The translations under genes and the position numbers were made by a program. Shown piece after piece: positions 52,341 through 60,885 of a stretch of 64,000 bases of DNA. The notes beneath the pieces were generated by a model that saw only the letters and a program-made list of their open reading frames with translations, was not told the origin of the DNA and searched no databases. The stretch covers positions 1,364,001 to 1,428,000 of the forward strand of contig NZ_LN879457.1 of the NCBI RefSeq assembly GCF_001403615.1. The letters are read 5' to 3'. Every line of letters begins with the position of its first letter. The stretch's first letter is position 1. Origin of the DNA: Desnuesiella massiliensis (GTDB taxonomy: Bacteria > Bacillota > Clostridia > Clostridiales > Clostridiaceae).

Positions 52341-52377
52341 TTTTAGTATTAAAATAACGCTACAGGAATTTATCAAT
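52341..52377 (+). repeat. R2 repeat, 3' part only (array 2)
   Basis: TAGTATTAAAATAACGCTAC then AGGAATTTATCAA: only the right half is kept. Confidence 0.6.
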
Positions 52378-52390
52378 TAGGAGGATAAGT

Positions 52391-52927
52391 ATGCCTATCT
52401 ATCAACCAGAGCAGTATAATTTAATAATAAAGAGAATAAAAGAAAAATGCATGGTCCAAGATATTTTCTTGGGGGAGCAACTATCGGAAGAAGAAATTTG
52501 CTTATTTGAAAAGAAGCATGATACCATACTTCCTGAGGTTTATCGAAAATTTTTGCTTGAGGTAGGCGATGGCTGTGATATGATTGGTGGATTCAAAATG
52601 AAATCTCTTGATATGATAGACAGATTGATATCAGAAAAATTATCAGCTACTTTTCCCTTTGAAGATCCTTGGATTTGGGAGGATGAAGAATGTCCATCCG
52701 AATCTCAGTTATTGGAAGTTGGGAATGGAAACATTGAGCTTATTTATATTGGAGATGCACAATCCTATAATTTAATTGTTACAGGGAAATGTCGTGGGGA
52801 AATTTGGTTTTTTTGTGATGTAGGAATACAGCCCTGTTGTCAGCGTCAAGATTTCTTGGGTTGGTTTGAAAAATGGCTCGATTACGGTAATGATGTTTAT
52901 TATTTTACAGAATATCAGTATGAATAA
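52391..52927 (+). CDS. SMI1/KNR4 (SUKH) family protein
   Basis: A 178-residue protein starting at ATG after GGAGGA. The SUKH signature is clear: LSEEEICLFEKKHDTILPEV then YRKFLLEVGDGCDMIGGF, followed by strands with LIYIGDAQSYNLIVTGKCRG (the GD...NLIV core) and GEIWFFCDVGIQPC. These proteins are immunity proteins for a wide range of toxins, and this one would be an orphan copy. R2 repeats stand on both sides. Confidence 0.88.
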   Translation: MPIYQPEQYNLIIKRIKEKCMVQDIFLGEQLSEEEICLFEKKHDTILPEVYRKFLLEVGDGCDMIGGFKMKSLDMIDRLISEKLSATFPFEDPWIWEDEECPSESQLLEVGNGNIELIYIGDAQSYNLIVTGKCRGEIWFFCDVGIQPCCQRQDFLGWFEKWLDYGNDVYYFTEYQYE

Positions 52928-52928
52928 G

Positions 52929-52981
52929 ATGAGCATTCGCTCCTGTAGGGGAATTAAAAAAGGCTACAGAAAATTTATATT
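52929..52981 (+). repeat. R2 repeat (array 2)
   Basis: TGAGCATTCGCTCCTGTAGG to GGCTACAGAAAATTTATATT. Confidence 0.88.
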
Positions 52982-53251
52982 AAGCACGGGAGAATTATAT
53001 GGAATTTGATAAGCTATACACAAAACTTGAAACAACAGATATACGTGATTTTTATCACGTTGATACTGAGTTCATGTTAGAAATATTTAAGATAATTAAA
53101 ATGGGAAAATCCGATGTTCCTGATTGTATTCGAATATATAGTACGATATCTCAATGGTTTGGGAACTCCTTAAGAAGTGGGGTATGACCCTTACCCACTT
53201 TGGTAGACACGAGGAACTCGTGTTATACTAAAAGTGAAGGGAATGATTTTA

Positions 53252-53539
53252 ATGAATAACCATTATAGTGCAGAATTTAAATTAGAAGCAGTAAAGAGAA
53301 TAGAGAGAACTAAGGAACCCGTTTCAAAGGTAGCAGCAGATCTAGGGATAAAACCTACAACACTTCAAGGGTGGGTAAAAAAATATAAACAATCTCCTAA
53401 TGCTCCTTTCCCTGGTAGTGGTAATTTAAGTCCTGAAGATGAAAAACTCAGAAAGCTAGAAAGAGAGAATCGAGAGCTTAAAGAGGAAATTGAGATACTA
53501 AAAAAAGCGGCAGCTTTCTTCGCCAAGAACCTAAAGTAA
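53252..53539 (+). CDS. IS3-family transposase OrfA
   Basis: 95 residues from ATG after AAGGGA. The N-terminal helix-turn-helix (HYSAEFKLEAVKRIERTKEP, then VSKVAADLGIKPTTLQGWVK) binds the IS ends. A leucine zipper follows (DEKLRKLERENRELKEEIEI LKK). A run of seven A at 53500-53506 just before the end is the slippery site for -1 frameshifting into orfB, as in other IS3 elements. Confidence 0.92.
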   Translation: MNNHYSAEFKLEAVKRIERTKEPVSKVAADLGIKPTTLQGWVKKYKQSPNAPFPGSGNLSPEDEKLRKLERENRELKEEIEILKKAAAFFAKNLK

Positions 53540-54417
53540 AAAGGTTTGAATTTATCAAAGCTAACTGCAATAAATATCGTATAGCGAAGCTGTGTGAAGT
53601 CCTCTGTGTTTCTAGAAGCAGTTACTATGCATGGGATAAAAGACCTCAAAGTAAAAGAGAAATAGAAAATAGAAGTCTATTAAGAAAAATCCAAACTATC
53701 CACAATAAAAGCGGCAAGGTTTTTGGGTCTATTAAGATTACTCAAATTATAAATAAAGAAGAACCTAAGCCTATTAACCATAAAAGAGTAGAACGACTAA
53801 TGAGTGAGAATGGTATAAGATCAAGGGTTTCTAAGAAATTTAGGGCAACCACTAAATCTAATCATAAGCTTCCAGTTGCAGAAAATATCCTTAATCGCGG
53901 TTTCTCTGTAGACAAACCTAATGTAAAAATGGTTAGCGATATAACCTACCTGTGGACAGATGAGGGCTGGCTATACATAGCTGGGGTTATGGATTTATGT
54001 GGACAGAAGATTGTTGGATTATCAATGAGTGAAAGAATGACTAAAGAACTAGTAATTAATGCCTTAAATGATGCTTATCAACGCGCTGGAAAGCCTAACG
54101 GCGTCATTTTACACTCTGATAGAGGGTCTCAGTACTGTTCTTATGACTATCAAAATCTTATAAAAAAGTATGGATTTATATGTAGCATGTCACGCAAAGG
54201 TAACTGCTGGGACAACGCTCCTATGGAGTCCTTTTGGGGTAAACTTAAGTGCGAATGGCTCTATGGAAAGCACTTTAAAACCCGTGATGAAGCTAGAGCA
54301 GCTGTTTTTGAATATGTTCAGATATTTTATAACAGACAGAGAATCCATGCTTCTAATGGCTATTTAACTCCAGATGAGTTTTATAATAGAGCAAATAAAA
54401 AAGTAACTGCAGCTTAA
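53506..54417 (+). CDS. IS3-family transposase OrfB (made by -1 frameshift)
   Basis: The frame is open from the A-run at 53500-53506. It begins with the bridge GSFLRQEPKVKRFEFIKANC and an HTH_21 region (KSGKVFGSIKITQIINKEEP). The rve integrase core then shows the DDE residues in VSDITYLW, LHSDRGSQY and PMESFWGKLKCE. It ends with HASNGYLTPDEFYNR. It is probably produced only as an OrfAB fusion. All catalytic residues are kept, so the element may be active. Confidence 0.92.
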   Translation, partial: SGSFLRQEPKVKRFEFIKANCNKYRIAKLCEVLCVSRSSYYAWDKRPQSKREIENRSLLRKIQTIHNKSGKVFGSIKITQIINKEEPKPINHKRVERLMSENGIRSRVSKKFRATTKSNHKLPVAENILNRGFSVDKPNVKMVSDITYLWTDEGWLYIAGVMDLCGQKIVGLSMSERMTKELVINALNDAYQRAGKPNGVILHSDRGSQYCSYDYQNLIKKYGFICSMSRKGNCWDNAPMESFWGKLKCEWLYGKHFKTRDEARAAVFEYVQIFYNRQRIHASNGYLTPDEFYNRANKKVTAA

Positions 54418-54779
54418 AAATGAAATAACTAGTTATTCTACGAGAAAATGAGATATAACGAGTTTAGTGTGTCTATTTTATTGGGGAAAGGGCAGTATGG
54501 ACTTATTACGAGATTGCAGATATGCAAGATTTATTATTAACAGCCCAACACTTATCACGTTGTTCATGGAAAGAGTTTCATCATATGTTTTGCCTGGGTA
54601 TACATAACTATCAGTCTCCTCAATTCATTGGAAATTTCAACTATCCGCAAGAGTGGATTGATGAATCCGAATCCATCGATAAGTGGATTATGAATAATGA
54701 GAAAAAAATATACGAGTGGCAAAGAGAATTTTTGCTTGATTATAAGGATGAAGTATGCTCACTATAAAACTACATTTAA

Positions 54780-54825
54780 TTGGCATTCGCTCTTGTAGGC
54801 GAATTAAAGCAAAGTTGCAGGGAAT
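54780..54825 (+). repeat. R2 repeat (array 2)
   Basis: TTGGCATTCGCTCTTGTAGG to AAAGTTGCAGGGAATGAATA, a diverged copy. Confidence 0.75.
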
Positions 54826-54857
54826 GAATATTCTCTATTATTAAAGGAGGTAGTACC

Positions 54858-55556
54858 TTGACATACGTTTTACAAGACTATTTGAATATATATCAACGCT
54901 TTCCTGCACATAGCACATGGAAGAAAAGTGATCGAAAAGAAAGGCATCGCATGCTGACAGAATGGCAAAATTGCCATTATTCAGAAATGCCTGATGTGGA
55001 AGAAATCCGTTCTTTTATTAAATATAATCCTGATTTAGTGTATGAACGGCCTTTTTTCCTAAAAGTATTAGTACCTTGCATTTATGCGGATCTTGAAAAT
55101 AACAGTATTGATGCTATACGTTTTATGTTTGAAAAAAATAATGACCGCAACATTGGTACAACCAGTGATTTCGTGGAAATATTTTGTGAAGCATCGAATT
55201 GGACATATACTCCCTTTGATATGGCTGCATTTATATTGAGCAAAGAACCGAATAATAAAACCGTACTACATTATAAGTATAAGTTGATGAGCAGAATCAT
55301 TGGTTTTACTATACATGAGGTTCCTTGTGGTATTTTGAATGGTATGAATGGTGCCGAAAAATCCGCAATACCAAAAATGTTGGAAAATTTAAACGAATTT
55401 GAGCAGGTATGTAGTGTGTTGGGAGAAAATCGGAAAGCATTTATTGACTTATGCCGCAGACTCTATGTGGCTTGGGATGAATATCTTGATAATAAAAGCA
55501 GTTACAATAATTTTGTGGACTACCTAGATAAACATCATATTTGTTATAAGGAATAG
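54858..55556 (+). CDS. Hypothetical array protein, 232 residues
   Basis: A TTG start follows AAAGGAGG by 8 bases. The protein is helical and soluble: a helix-rich N-terminus (YLNIYQRFPAHSTWKKSDRK), a central VPCIYADLENNSIDAIRFMF and a C-terminal RRLYVAWDEYLDNKSS helix. The layout suggests helical repeats. I do not recognise a family. No R2 was seen directly after it. Confidence 0.6.
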   Translation: MTYVLQDYLNIYQRFPAHSTWKKSDRKERHRMLTEWQNCHYSEMPDVEEIRSFIKYNPDLVYERPFFLKVLVPCIYADLENNSIDAIRFMFEKNNDRNIGTTSDFVEIFCEASNWTYTPFDMAAFILSKEPNNKTVLHYKYKLMSRIIGFTIHEVPCGILNGMNGAEKSAIPKMLENLNEFEQVCSVLGENRKAFIDLCRRLYVAWDEYLDNKSSYNNFVDYLDKHHICYKE

Positions 55557-55592
55557 TATCGTAATACCTGGCTGTTGTGGAGGTGAGTATCA

Positions 55593-56077
55593 TTGATTGA
55601 AAAAATCAGTTATTAAAGAAAAAGATAAAGGTACAACAGGTAAAAAACAAACTAAAATTACTTAATGGGATAGAAATCTTAGAGACATTTGAAAATGATG
55701 AAAATAGAAGACTCAACGAAATGTTTTCAGATTATTATCCAGTAATGTGTTCAAACAATACACTGCCACATAGTAAATTATCTTTTGAATCTTCCGATTT
55801 AGAAATATTTTCTTGGATTTCATCTGAAATGCGATTAGAAAATGGACAAGAATATTTCTTTTTGTGTAATGGTATATGGACAAGAATCAGAATCATTGAT
55901 TTACAGTGGGCAATCAAAAGTTTATGGGAACATAACAGATACAAACAAGGTAAGCACAAAATAGGGTCTTTCGGTTTTTTGCTTATGGAAGTGAACTTGA
56001 ATTATATTATGGAAGCAGGTTGCGATTCCAGAGATGAGTACAACTATCTAATTGATATTTGGGCTTGTGCTAAATGA
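55593..56077 (+). pseudogene. Hypothetical array gene with an N-terminal frameshift
   Basis: GGAGGTG precedes a TTG at 55593 that reads only eight codons. One more A in the run at 55600 would join it to a frame that goes on NQLLKKKIKVQQVKNKLKLL and then to the clear open frame from ATG 55721 (FSDYYPVMCSNNTLPHSKLS and on to INLIDIWACAK-like end). I recognise no family. The last codon's stop (TGA, 56075) is the first codon of the next R2 repeat. Confidence 0.5.
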
Positions 56078-56128
56078 GCATTCGCTCCTGTGGACGAGTT
56101 AAAATAAAGCTACAGGAATTTTATATAA
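56075..56128 (+). repeat. R2 repeat (array 2)
   Basis: TGAGCATTCGCTCCTGTGGA to GCTACAGGAATTTTATATAA. Its opening TGA is the stop of the gene before. Confidence 0.87.
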
Positions 56129-56147
56129 TATGCAAGGAGAGTACTTA

Positions 56148-56621
56148 GTGAAGAATATACATGGATTTATTTCCCGTATCAATGAAATAAAATGGTTTTC
56201 AAGATGTGGAACGGCTGAAAAACGGTACATTGTTGTTACTTCCATTTTTGAAGCATACGACAGTTACAACTCAAAAATGTTAGCTCTATGGGGACCTAAA
56301 ATTTCTTCTTTGGAAACTCAAGCCATAGATATTATTACGGATGAGAAAATAGACTGTATTTTTGAGACCGTTTCCAGCGATATACAAAACTCTTTATGGA
56401 ATGGATACTGCAATTTCATAAAGAGATGTAAACTTGAAAATGAAAGCGGGTTAGAGAACGAAATTATGGATTGCGTGAAAAGGGATATGTCATGGGCAGC
56501 AATCGAAATACAGCTTGGACAAAAAGACTTTTTCAACGACCTTTTAAGCATTTACGAACAAGGTCGATGGCCGTGCTCATACGATGGAGTTTATCCACAC
56601 GGGAAATTCGTTGTTATGTAG
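56148..56621 (+). CDS. Hypothetical array protein, 157 residues
   Basis: The GTG chosen follows AAGGAGAG by 6 bases. The protein is helical and acidic, ending IYEQGRWPCSYDGVYPHGKF. The closing GRWPC...YPxGK pattern recurs in a group of small hypothetical proteins of gut Firmicutes and Bacteroidales that I cannot name. KRDMSWAAIEIQLGQKDFFN precedes it. An immunity-type role fits the place. Confidence 0.62.
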   Translation: MKNIHGFISRINEIKWFSRCGTAEKRYIVVTSIFEAYDSYNSKMLALWGPKISSLETQAIDIITDEKIDCIFETVSSDIQNSLWNGYCNFIKRCKLENESGLENEIMDCVKRDMSWAAIEIQLGQKDFFNDLLSIYEQGRWPCSYDGVYPHGKFVVM

Positions 56622-56653
56622 ACAAATATGAGGCATAGGAAGGAGACTTTATA

Positions 56654-56906
56654 GTGAAAAACAGGATTCAAAAGCTAATACAATTAGGACCTATCCCATG
56701 GAATAAAGAAATTAGTTATGAACTCTTTAAGGTCTATGATGATTTATTGCAGACGGAAGAACCTATTACATTAAAAGAAGCAGGGCAAATTATTATTTTT
56801 TTCTCAGAGTTATGATTATGCTGAGATAAGTGCTTTCCCAGATACACAAGAGCAAACGGCGTTTTTTCAAAGATGGGTGGATTCTTTGAACCAAGGGCAA
56901 TCATGA
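56654..56906 (+). pseudogene. Small array gene with frameshift in a T run
   Basis: From GTG after AGGAGAC the frame reads NRIQKLIQLGPIPWNKEISY and ends at FFSEL, TGA. One T removed from the run at 56800 (ATTATTTTTTTC) would join it to FSQSYDYAEISAFPDTQEQT and FFQRWVDSLNQGQS. The intact protein would have about 83 residues. I recognise no family. It is one of several array genes with an indel in a homopolymer. Confidence 0.6.
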
Positions 56907-56912
56907 AAATTA

Positions 56913-56965
56913 TAAGTATTCGTTTATGTGGTGGAGCTAAATCAAAGAATAGGAAATTTATATTT
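56913..56965 (+). repeat. R2 repeat, diverged copy (array 2)
   Basis: AAGTATTCGTTTATGTGGTG to GAATAGGAAATTTATATTTT. Spacing is kept but the arms no longer pair well. Confidence 0.65.
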
Positions 56966-56990
56966 TATTCAAAGTAAGGAATGATTTTAG

Positions 56991-57347
56991 ATGGTCGATA
57001 AAGAACAGTATAAAGAAATATGGATATACAACGAAACAGATGAACAAGCATTATGTGCACTAATCAATGGAGAGTATGGCTGGTTAATGTATCTGCGTGA
57101 GGAAGGTGATGCAGGGTTCAGTTCCCGAAATCCCGATTATAAAGGTATGGGAGGTGCTACAATGGAATTCTTCTTAAATAGCGGGCAACGTGATGAATAT
57201 CCTTTGTCTTGGGTATTACCTATTGATAAAGTGAATTCTGCAATTGAATACTTCAAAAAATACCATAAGCCACCTAAGTTTGTTGTATGGCACAACGACT
57301 CTGATGATGGTGTGTCTTTGAATCATATCTTAAGTAATAGGTTATGA
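56991..57347 (+). CDS. Imm1-family immunity protein
   Basis: 118 residues. The start ATG follows a weak AAGGAATG site. The Imm1 pattern is clear: INGEYGWLMYLREEGDAGFS, then SGQRDEYPLSWVLPIDKVNS, and IEYFKKYHKPPKFVVWHND at the end. Imm1 proteins are predicted to neutralise deaminase- and nuclease-type toxins. No toxin gene is adjacent, so it is an orphan immunity gene. The stop TGA is the first codon of the next R2. Confidence 0.82.
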   Translation: MVDKEQYKEIWIYNETDEQALCALINGEYGWLMYLREEGDAGFSSRNPDYKGMGGATMEFFLNSGQRDEYPLSWVLPIDKVNSAIEYFKKYHKPPKFVVWHNDSDDGVSLNHILSNRL

Positions 57348-57398
57348 GCATTCTCTCCTGTAGGAGAATTAAAACAAAGATACAGAAAATTTATATAA
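57345..57398 (+). repeat. R2 repeat, consensus-like copy (array 2)
   Basis: TGAGCATTCTCTCCTGTAGG to GATACAGAAAATTTATATAA. Its TGA stops the Imm1 gene; its end makes an ATG (57398) in frame with the next gene. Confidence 0.9.
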
Positions 57399-57415
57399 TG
57401 AAAGGTGTGGTGAAA

Positions 57416-58189
57416 ATGGGGTGCGAAAGACCTTACTATGAGGATTTAAATTACCGTCCTTTTTTGTTTTATATAGTATTTGGTACGGATAATGAACATT
57501 TAGATATATCAAGGAAACGGCATCGTGTCGATGAGTTTCCCGATGGCTTGGATTTTTTATTCCTCAAAAGGCCGGAAAATGATGAATACATGGATGCACT
57601 GATTGGCGGTACTTTAGGAAAAGTGCTTAACGATAACTACTATAATCTATATGAAGCTATACAAAAAACAGATAAATGGGCCGTAATCCGAGGCGAAGTT
57701 CAAAAAGACTCCGATCTACACTACATACGAAATGCGATTGGCTTTGTTCAGGCTCTTGTAGAGAAAGGTGCGATCGGCGTGCTTGATTTACAGACTTTTA
57801 CGTTGTATACGCCATCAGAATGGACAAGTAAGATATTTGACCCGGAATTTGACCCGTATTCTCATGTTGTGATTCTCACTTCTAAAATGGAAGATGGCTC
57901 TATTTGGCTTCATACACGGGGAATGCGTAAATTTGGGCGGCCAGATATCAGCATGGAAAAATTATCGGAAAACGAAGTTGATAATGCCGCTCGGGTTATT
58001 AACCAAATGATATTTTACAGTGCGCTTGGTGCTTTTTTCTCACGACCTGTAAAACTGCATACGCATAATGGTCTGACGTGCATTGTGAAACCCGAGTTTG
58101 TAGAGGATTTAGATAATCCAGATTTCAACAATTCCTATTATCGGATTTTATGGGATGAATGCGAGTTAGAATCAGAAATTGATAAATAG
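57416..58189 (+). CDS. Hypothetical array protein, 257 residues
   Basis: Two in-frame starts are possible: ATG 57398, formed by the R2 end, and ATG 57416 after GGTGTGGTG. The protein is soluble: RPFLFYIVFGTDNEHLDISR near the N-terminus, GFVQALVEKGAIGVLDLQTF in the middle and GLTCIVKPEFVEDLDNPDF near the end. The VLDLQTFTLYTPSEW stretch resembles DUF4261-like proteins, but I am not sure. Codon use is richer in G and C than in the R1 units. Confidence 0.6.
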   Translation: MGCERPYYEDLNYRPFLFYIVFGTDNEHLDISRKRHRVDEFPDGLDFLFLKRPENDEYMDALIGGTLGKVLNDNYYNLYEAIQKTDKWAVIRGEVQKDSDLHYIRNAIGFVQALVEKGAIGVLDLQTFTLYTPSEWTSKIFDPEFDPYSHVVILTSKMEDGSIWLHTRGMRKFGRPDISMEKLSENEVDNAARVINQMIFYSALGAFFSRPVKLHTHNGLTCIVKPEFVEDLDNPDFNNSYYRILWDECELESEIDK

Positions 58190-58223
58190 ATAATACAAAC
58201 GTGTTTCCATATTGCGAATAAAA

Positions 58224-58273
58224 TGAGCATTCGCTCCTGTATGCAATACAAAGCTACAGAAAATTTATATAAT
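58224..58273 (+). repeat. R2 repeat (array 2)
   Basis: TGAGCATTCGCTCCTGTATG to GCTACAGAAAATTTATATAA, with a few bases of the loop missing. Confidence 0.87.
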
Positions 58274-58283
58274 AGGAGGCAGC

Positions 58284-58658
58284 ATGATACATATTGAAAG
58301 AGGAAAAGAAAAAGAAGCATTTATTGCTTTTGCCAATATGGCGGTTGCAAAATTAGCTGAGAGTGACTACTCTTCGTTTTTAGCATTATTTGATAGCAGT
58401 CGCTTATCTGAAACAGATTTGATTTTAGCCCTCAAATATTTAGATGATTCTCGGCCAATACTTAAAATTGATGACCCAATAAAAAGTAAATGTGAGAATC
58501 GACGAATCGATATAATACCCTATAAAAGTGGACGGGGATATGGTATGGACTATGACTTAACAACAAATGGAGAGATAAATGATTTGACTATTCAATTTGA
58601 GTTTTTGGTAGAAGCAGAGGGATATTCTGTTTCACTTGAAGATTTACATACCTTATAG
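58284..58658 (+). CDS. DUF7668-like array protein
   Basis: A 124-residue acidic protein starting at ATG after AGGAGG. The C-terminal half reads MDYDLTTNGEINDLTIQFEF and YSVSLEDLHTL, the ending I associate with DUF7668, a family of unknown function common in immunity-type clusters. A helical N-terminal half precedes it. The family call is from pattern memory and is moderate. Confidence 0.65.
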   Translation: MIHIERGKEKEAFIAFANMAVAKLAESDYSSFLALFDSSRLSETDLILALKYLDDSRPILKIDDPIKSKCENRRIDIIPYKSGRGYGMDYDLTTNGEINDLTIQFEFLVEAEGYSVSLEDLHTL

Positions 58659-58673
58659 ATTGCTCTTAAGATT

Positions 58674-58728
58674 ATGGGTATTCGCTGCTGTAGGTGAGTT
58701 GAAACAACGCTACAAGAAATTTATATTT
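58674..58728 (+). repeat. R2 repeat (array 2)
   Basis: TGGGTATTCGCTGCTGTAGG to GCTACAAGAAATTTATATTT. Confidence 0.82.
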
Positions 58729-58790
58729 GGCGTGGTAGCTAATATGGTAATAAGACGAACAGTGAAAATCGAAATTTGGAGATGATATGT

Positions 58791-59234
58791 ATGAAAAAAA
58801 ATCAATTTTGGAAAATAATTAAAATGTTGGATTGGAGCAACGAGGGAAATGATGATAAGGTTTTAGCGCCTGTTATTCAGTATTTATCAGAGCAATCTGA
58901 TGAAGAAATATTTGAATTTGAAAATATTATGTCCAAGCTATTATATGATATTGATAGTAAGAAAATAGCCATGCAATTATATGGAACATTAGAGCTTTTT
59001 TCCAATGATTTATTTCTTTATCAGCGGTGTGTTGCAATCGTAAATGGGCAAGGTTATTATAGTTCTATTTTGTATGGAGGAAGAACATTAGACCCAGATT
59101 TAGAGTTTGAGTCAATATTATATGTATCAATCAAAGCATGGGCTAAAAAGCATCAACAGGATACATCCAACTACCCACATATTGCAGAGCCAAGTTATGA
59201 ATCATGTAGTAATGAAGAGCTTTGGAAAAATTAA
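58791..59234 (+). CDS. DUF4240-like array protein
   Basis: A 147-residue acidic protein; the ATG chosen follows TTGGAGATGATAT. It begins NQFWKIIKMLDWSNEGNDDK, then SEQSDEEIFEFENIMSKLLY and LFLYQRCVAIVNGQGYYSSI, which is the DUF4240 order (FW helix, DEEI helix, and a helix ending in a short GQG turn). Functions in this family are unknown; it occurs in immunity clusters and toxin loci. No clear R2 follows; an AAATTTGTAATAG piece like R1 does. Confidence 0.7.
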   Translation: MKKNQFWKIIKMLDWSNEGNDDKVLAPVIQYLSEQSDEEIFEFENIMSKLLYDIDSKKIAMQLYGTLELFSNDLFLYQRCVAIVNGQGYYSSILYGGRTLDPDLEFESILYVSIKAWAKKHQQDTSNYPHIAEPSYESCSNEELWKN

Positions 59235-59284
59235 ATTTGTAATAGATTTTTCGCCCTTTAAATATAATATTGGAGGTTTTTACA

Positions 59285-60148
59285 ATGAGAGCTTATTATA
59301 GTGATGGGAGAGGACGATATGGCACTGGAGAAAGCTACGACTGGTTCTATAAATACGAGCATGAAGATGTTGAAATCCTTACAAGCTCGGATAGATTATG
59401 GACATATACTCTGATTAGCGGCGGGATAGAGATTTTGCGTTATAACGGCAATAATATTAATATTGTTATTCCGGATGTCATCGATGGGAAAAACGTCGTT
59501 TCACTTGACAGTACGTTTGATGGGTTCTATGAGCTAAAAAGAGCGGTTATTCCAGAAGGCGTAATTTCGGTAGCTGGCGTTTTTCATGGCTGCGAGGGTC
59601 TTGAAGATGTTACTCTTCCGAAAAGCCTTGTTGATATGACTTATGCATTTAACTGCTGTTATTCTCTGAAAAATATTGATATGCCACCCAGGGTGAGGAA
59701 TTTTTCATGGGCATTTGAAGGCACCAAGCTTGAAAGTTTAATTTTTCCACAAGGCACCGAAGATATTTCACATGTTTTTTGCGGTTCTGAATACATTAAA
59801 TATGCTTTTATTCCAAATAGCGTGACAAATTCATACGAGGCTTTTTCCGACTGTGAGGTGCTTACCGAAGTTGTTATTGAGGATGGTGTTACAAGCATTG
59901 ACGACTGGGCGTTTTTTCATTGTCCCTCGCTTCTTGAACTTACAATTCCAGCAAGTGTTACGGAATTCGGCGAAAAATCTGTTGGGTTTATGGAAATGAG
60001 AGAGTACACTAGCCCCGAAGAAATCGGTTTCAAGATAAAAGGTCACCAGGTTGTTCCAGGTTTCAAAATAAAAGGTATTCCGGGTTCAGTCGCCGAAAAG
60101 TATGCCAAGGAAAATGGGATTGAGTTTGTATCATTACTACGGTTATAA
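59285..60148 (+). CDS. BspA-type leucine-rich repeat protein
   Basis: 287 residues from ATG after GGAGG. No signal peptide is present, so it is probably cytoplasmic. Residues 60-230 hold about seven irregular repeats with the LRR_5 pattern: LKRAVIPEGVISVAGVFHGC, EGLEDVTLPKSLVDMTYAFN, LKNIDMPPRVRNFSWAFEGT and so on, each near 22 residues. The last repeat and GIPGSVAEKYAKENGIEF are typical LRR_5 endings. Surface forms bind host or other proteins; here the lack of a signal suggests an internal binding protein. Confidence 0.82.
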   Translation: MRAYYSDGRGRYGTGESYDWFYKYEHEDVEILTSSDRLWTYTLISGGIEILRYNGNNINIVIPDVIDGKNVVSLDSTFDGFYELKRAVIPEGVISVAGVFHGCEGLEDVTLPKSLVDMTYAFNCCYSLKNIDMPPRVRNFSWAFEGTKLESLIFPQGTEDISHVFCGSEYIKYAFIPNSVTNSYEAFSDCEVLTEVVIEDGVTSIDDWAFFHCPSLLELTIPASVTEFGEKSVGFMEMREYTSPEEIGFKIKGHQVVPGFKIKGIPGSVAEKYAKENGIEFVSLLRL

Positions 60149-60192
60149 GTTAAGCGAAAGACAGGGGTGGATGGTGGCAAGGAGAAACCATT

Positions 60193-60402
60193 ATGAATAT
60201 TGAAAATGAAATAAAGAATATCGGCTGGAGTCAATATGAAACTGCCTACGGAAACGCTAATCAGGACATTTCGGAATATTTGGACCAATCAAAATATATT
60301 CCAAAAGTTTCGAGCTTGTTATTAGATTTATTTTCAGAAGATAAAGAATGTGCCATGAGAGCAACACATTACTTATGGTGTGGCTTATGCCATCAGCTTT
60401 AA
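60193..60402 (+). pseudogene. Truncated helical-repeat array gene
   Basis: From ATG the frame reads NIENEIKNIGWSQYETAYGN and SSLLLDLFSEDKECAMRATH, then YLWCGLCHQL and TAA. The ATHxLWCxLCHQ stretch is normally followed by further HEAT-like repeats, so the gene looks cut short. A partial R2 tail (AAAATTTATATAAT, 60426-60440) follows, so the end probably lies at an old array junction. Confidence 0.6.
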
Positions 60403-60425
60403 TCTATCAATGAAGTTATTGGCGT

Positions 60426-60440
60426 AAAATTTATATAATT
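60426..60440 (+). repeat. R2 repeat, last part only (array 2)
   Basis: AAAATTTATATAAT, just before the next gene. Confidence 0.5.
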
Positions 60441-60480
60441 TATTAGAGGGGTTTTGAAGTACAACAAGGAGATGGAGATA

Positions 60481-60873
60481 ATGGAGTATTTTTATGATTT
60501 CTTAGTAGATTTTAATTTTAATGGTGACGCTGGTGAAGTTGAAATCATACCTATAAATAGAATCAACTTACCTCAAGATTACATTGAGTTTATGAAAAAA
60601 TATAATGGTGGGGAAGGTAGTATCGGCAAAGGAGCATGGTTGATATTATTTCCATTAGAAGAATTAGAAGAAATAAACGAGGACTATTGTATAAATGAAT
60701 TTCTTCCCAATCATTGCATTATAGGTTCTTCCGGCGGTGGTGAATTATTTGGAGTGGATACAAATGAAAATTATTTTGCTGTTCCGGCGGTTTCAATGTC
60801 TGATGAAGATAAGATTGTTTTAGGCAATACATTTTTTGAGTTTATTCAGCGTTTAGATACATATTTGGATTGA
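60481..60873 (+). CDS. SMI1/KNR4 (SUKH) family protein
   Basis: The ATG chosen follows AAGGAG by 9 bases, giving 130 residues; a TTG at 60454 is an alternative. The SUKH core is clear: RINLPQDYIEFMKKYNGGEG, then SIGKGAWLILFPLEELEEIN and CIIGSSGGGELFGVDTNENY (the D/G-rich middle strand typical of SUKH). It is a probable orphan immunity protein. Confidence 0.87.
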   Translation: MEYFYDFLVDFNFNGDAGEVEIIPINRINLPQDYIEFMKKYNGGEGSIGKGAWLILFPLEELEEINEDYCINEFLPNHCIIGSSGGGELFGVDTNENYFAVPAVSMSDEDKIVLGNTFFEFIQRLDTYLD

Positions 60874-60885
60874 TAGTTCAGAAGT

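Larger units (their letters stand above)
53185..54494 (+). mobile_element. IS3-family insertion sequence
   Basis: A 1,310-bp element. The left end TGACCCTTACCCA and the right end read on the other strand (TGCCCTTTCCCCA) are imperfect inverted repeats; both continue to TAGACAC and AACTCG. A 3-bp target duplication GTA flanks it (53182-53184 and 54495-54497). It carries orfA and orfB in the normal IS3 arrangement. Confidence 0.93.
52999..54767 (+). pseudogene. Array gene split by an IS3-family element
   Basis: Bases 52999-53184 and 54498-54767 together form one open frame of about 151 codons. Removing the IS and one GTA repeat rejoins FGNSLRSGV directly to WTYYEIADMQDLLLTAQHLS with no change of frame. 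The protein starts MEFDKLYTKLETTDIRDFYH and ends EWQREFLLDYKDEVCSL. I do not recognise its family. The insertion is recent, since both halves are otherwise intact. Confidence 0.85.

Noticed and set aside
53365..53649. Antisense frame in the IS3 element
   Set aside because: It is a shadow of orfA and the orfA-orfB joint, with no family match.
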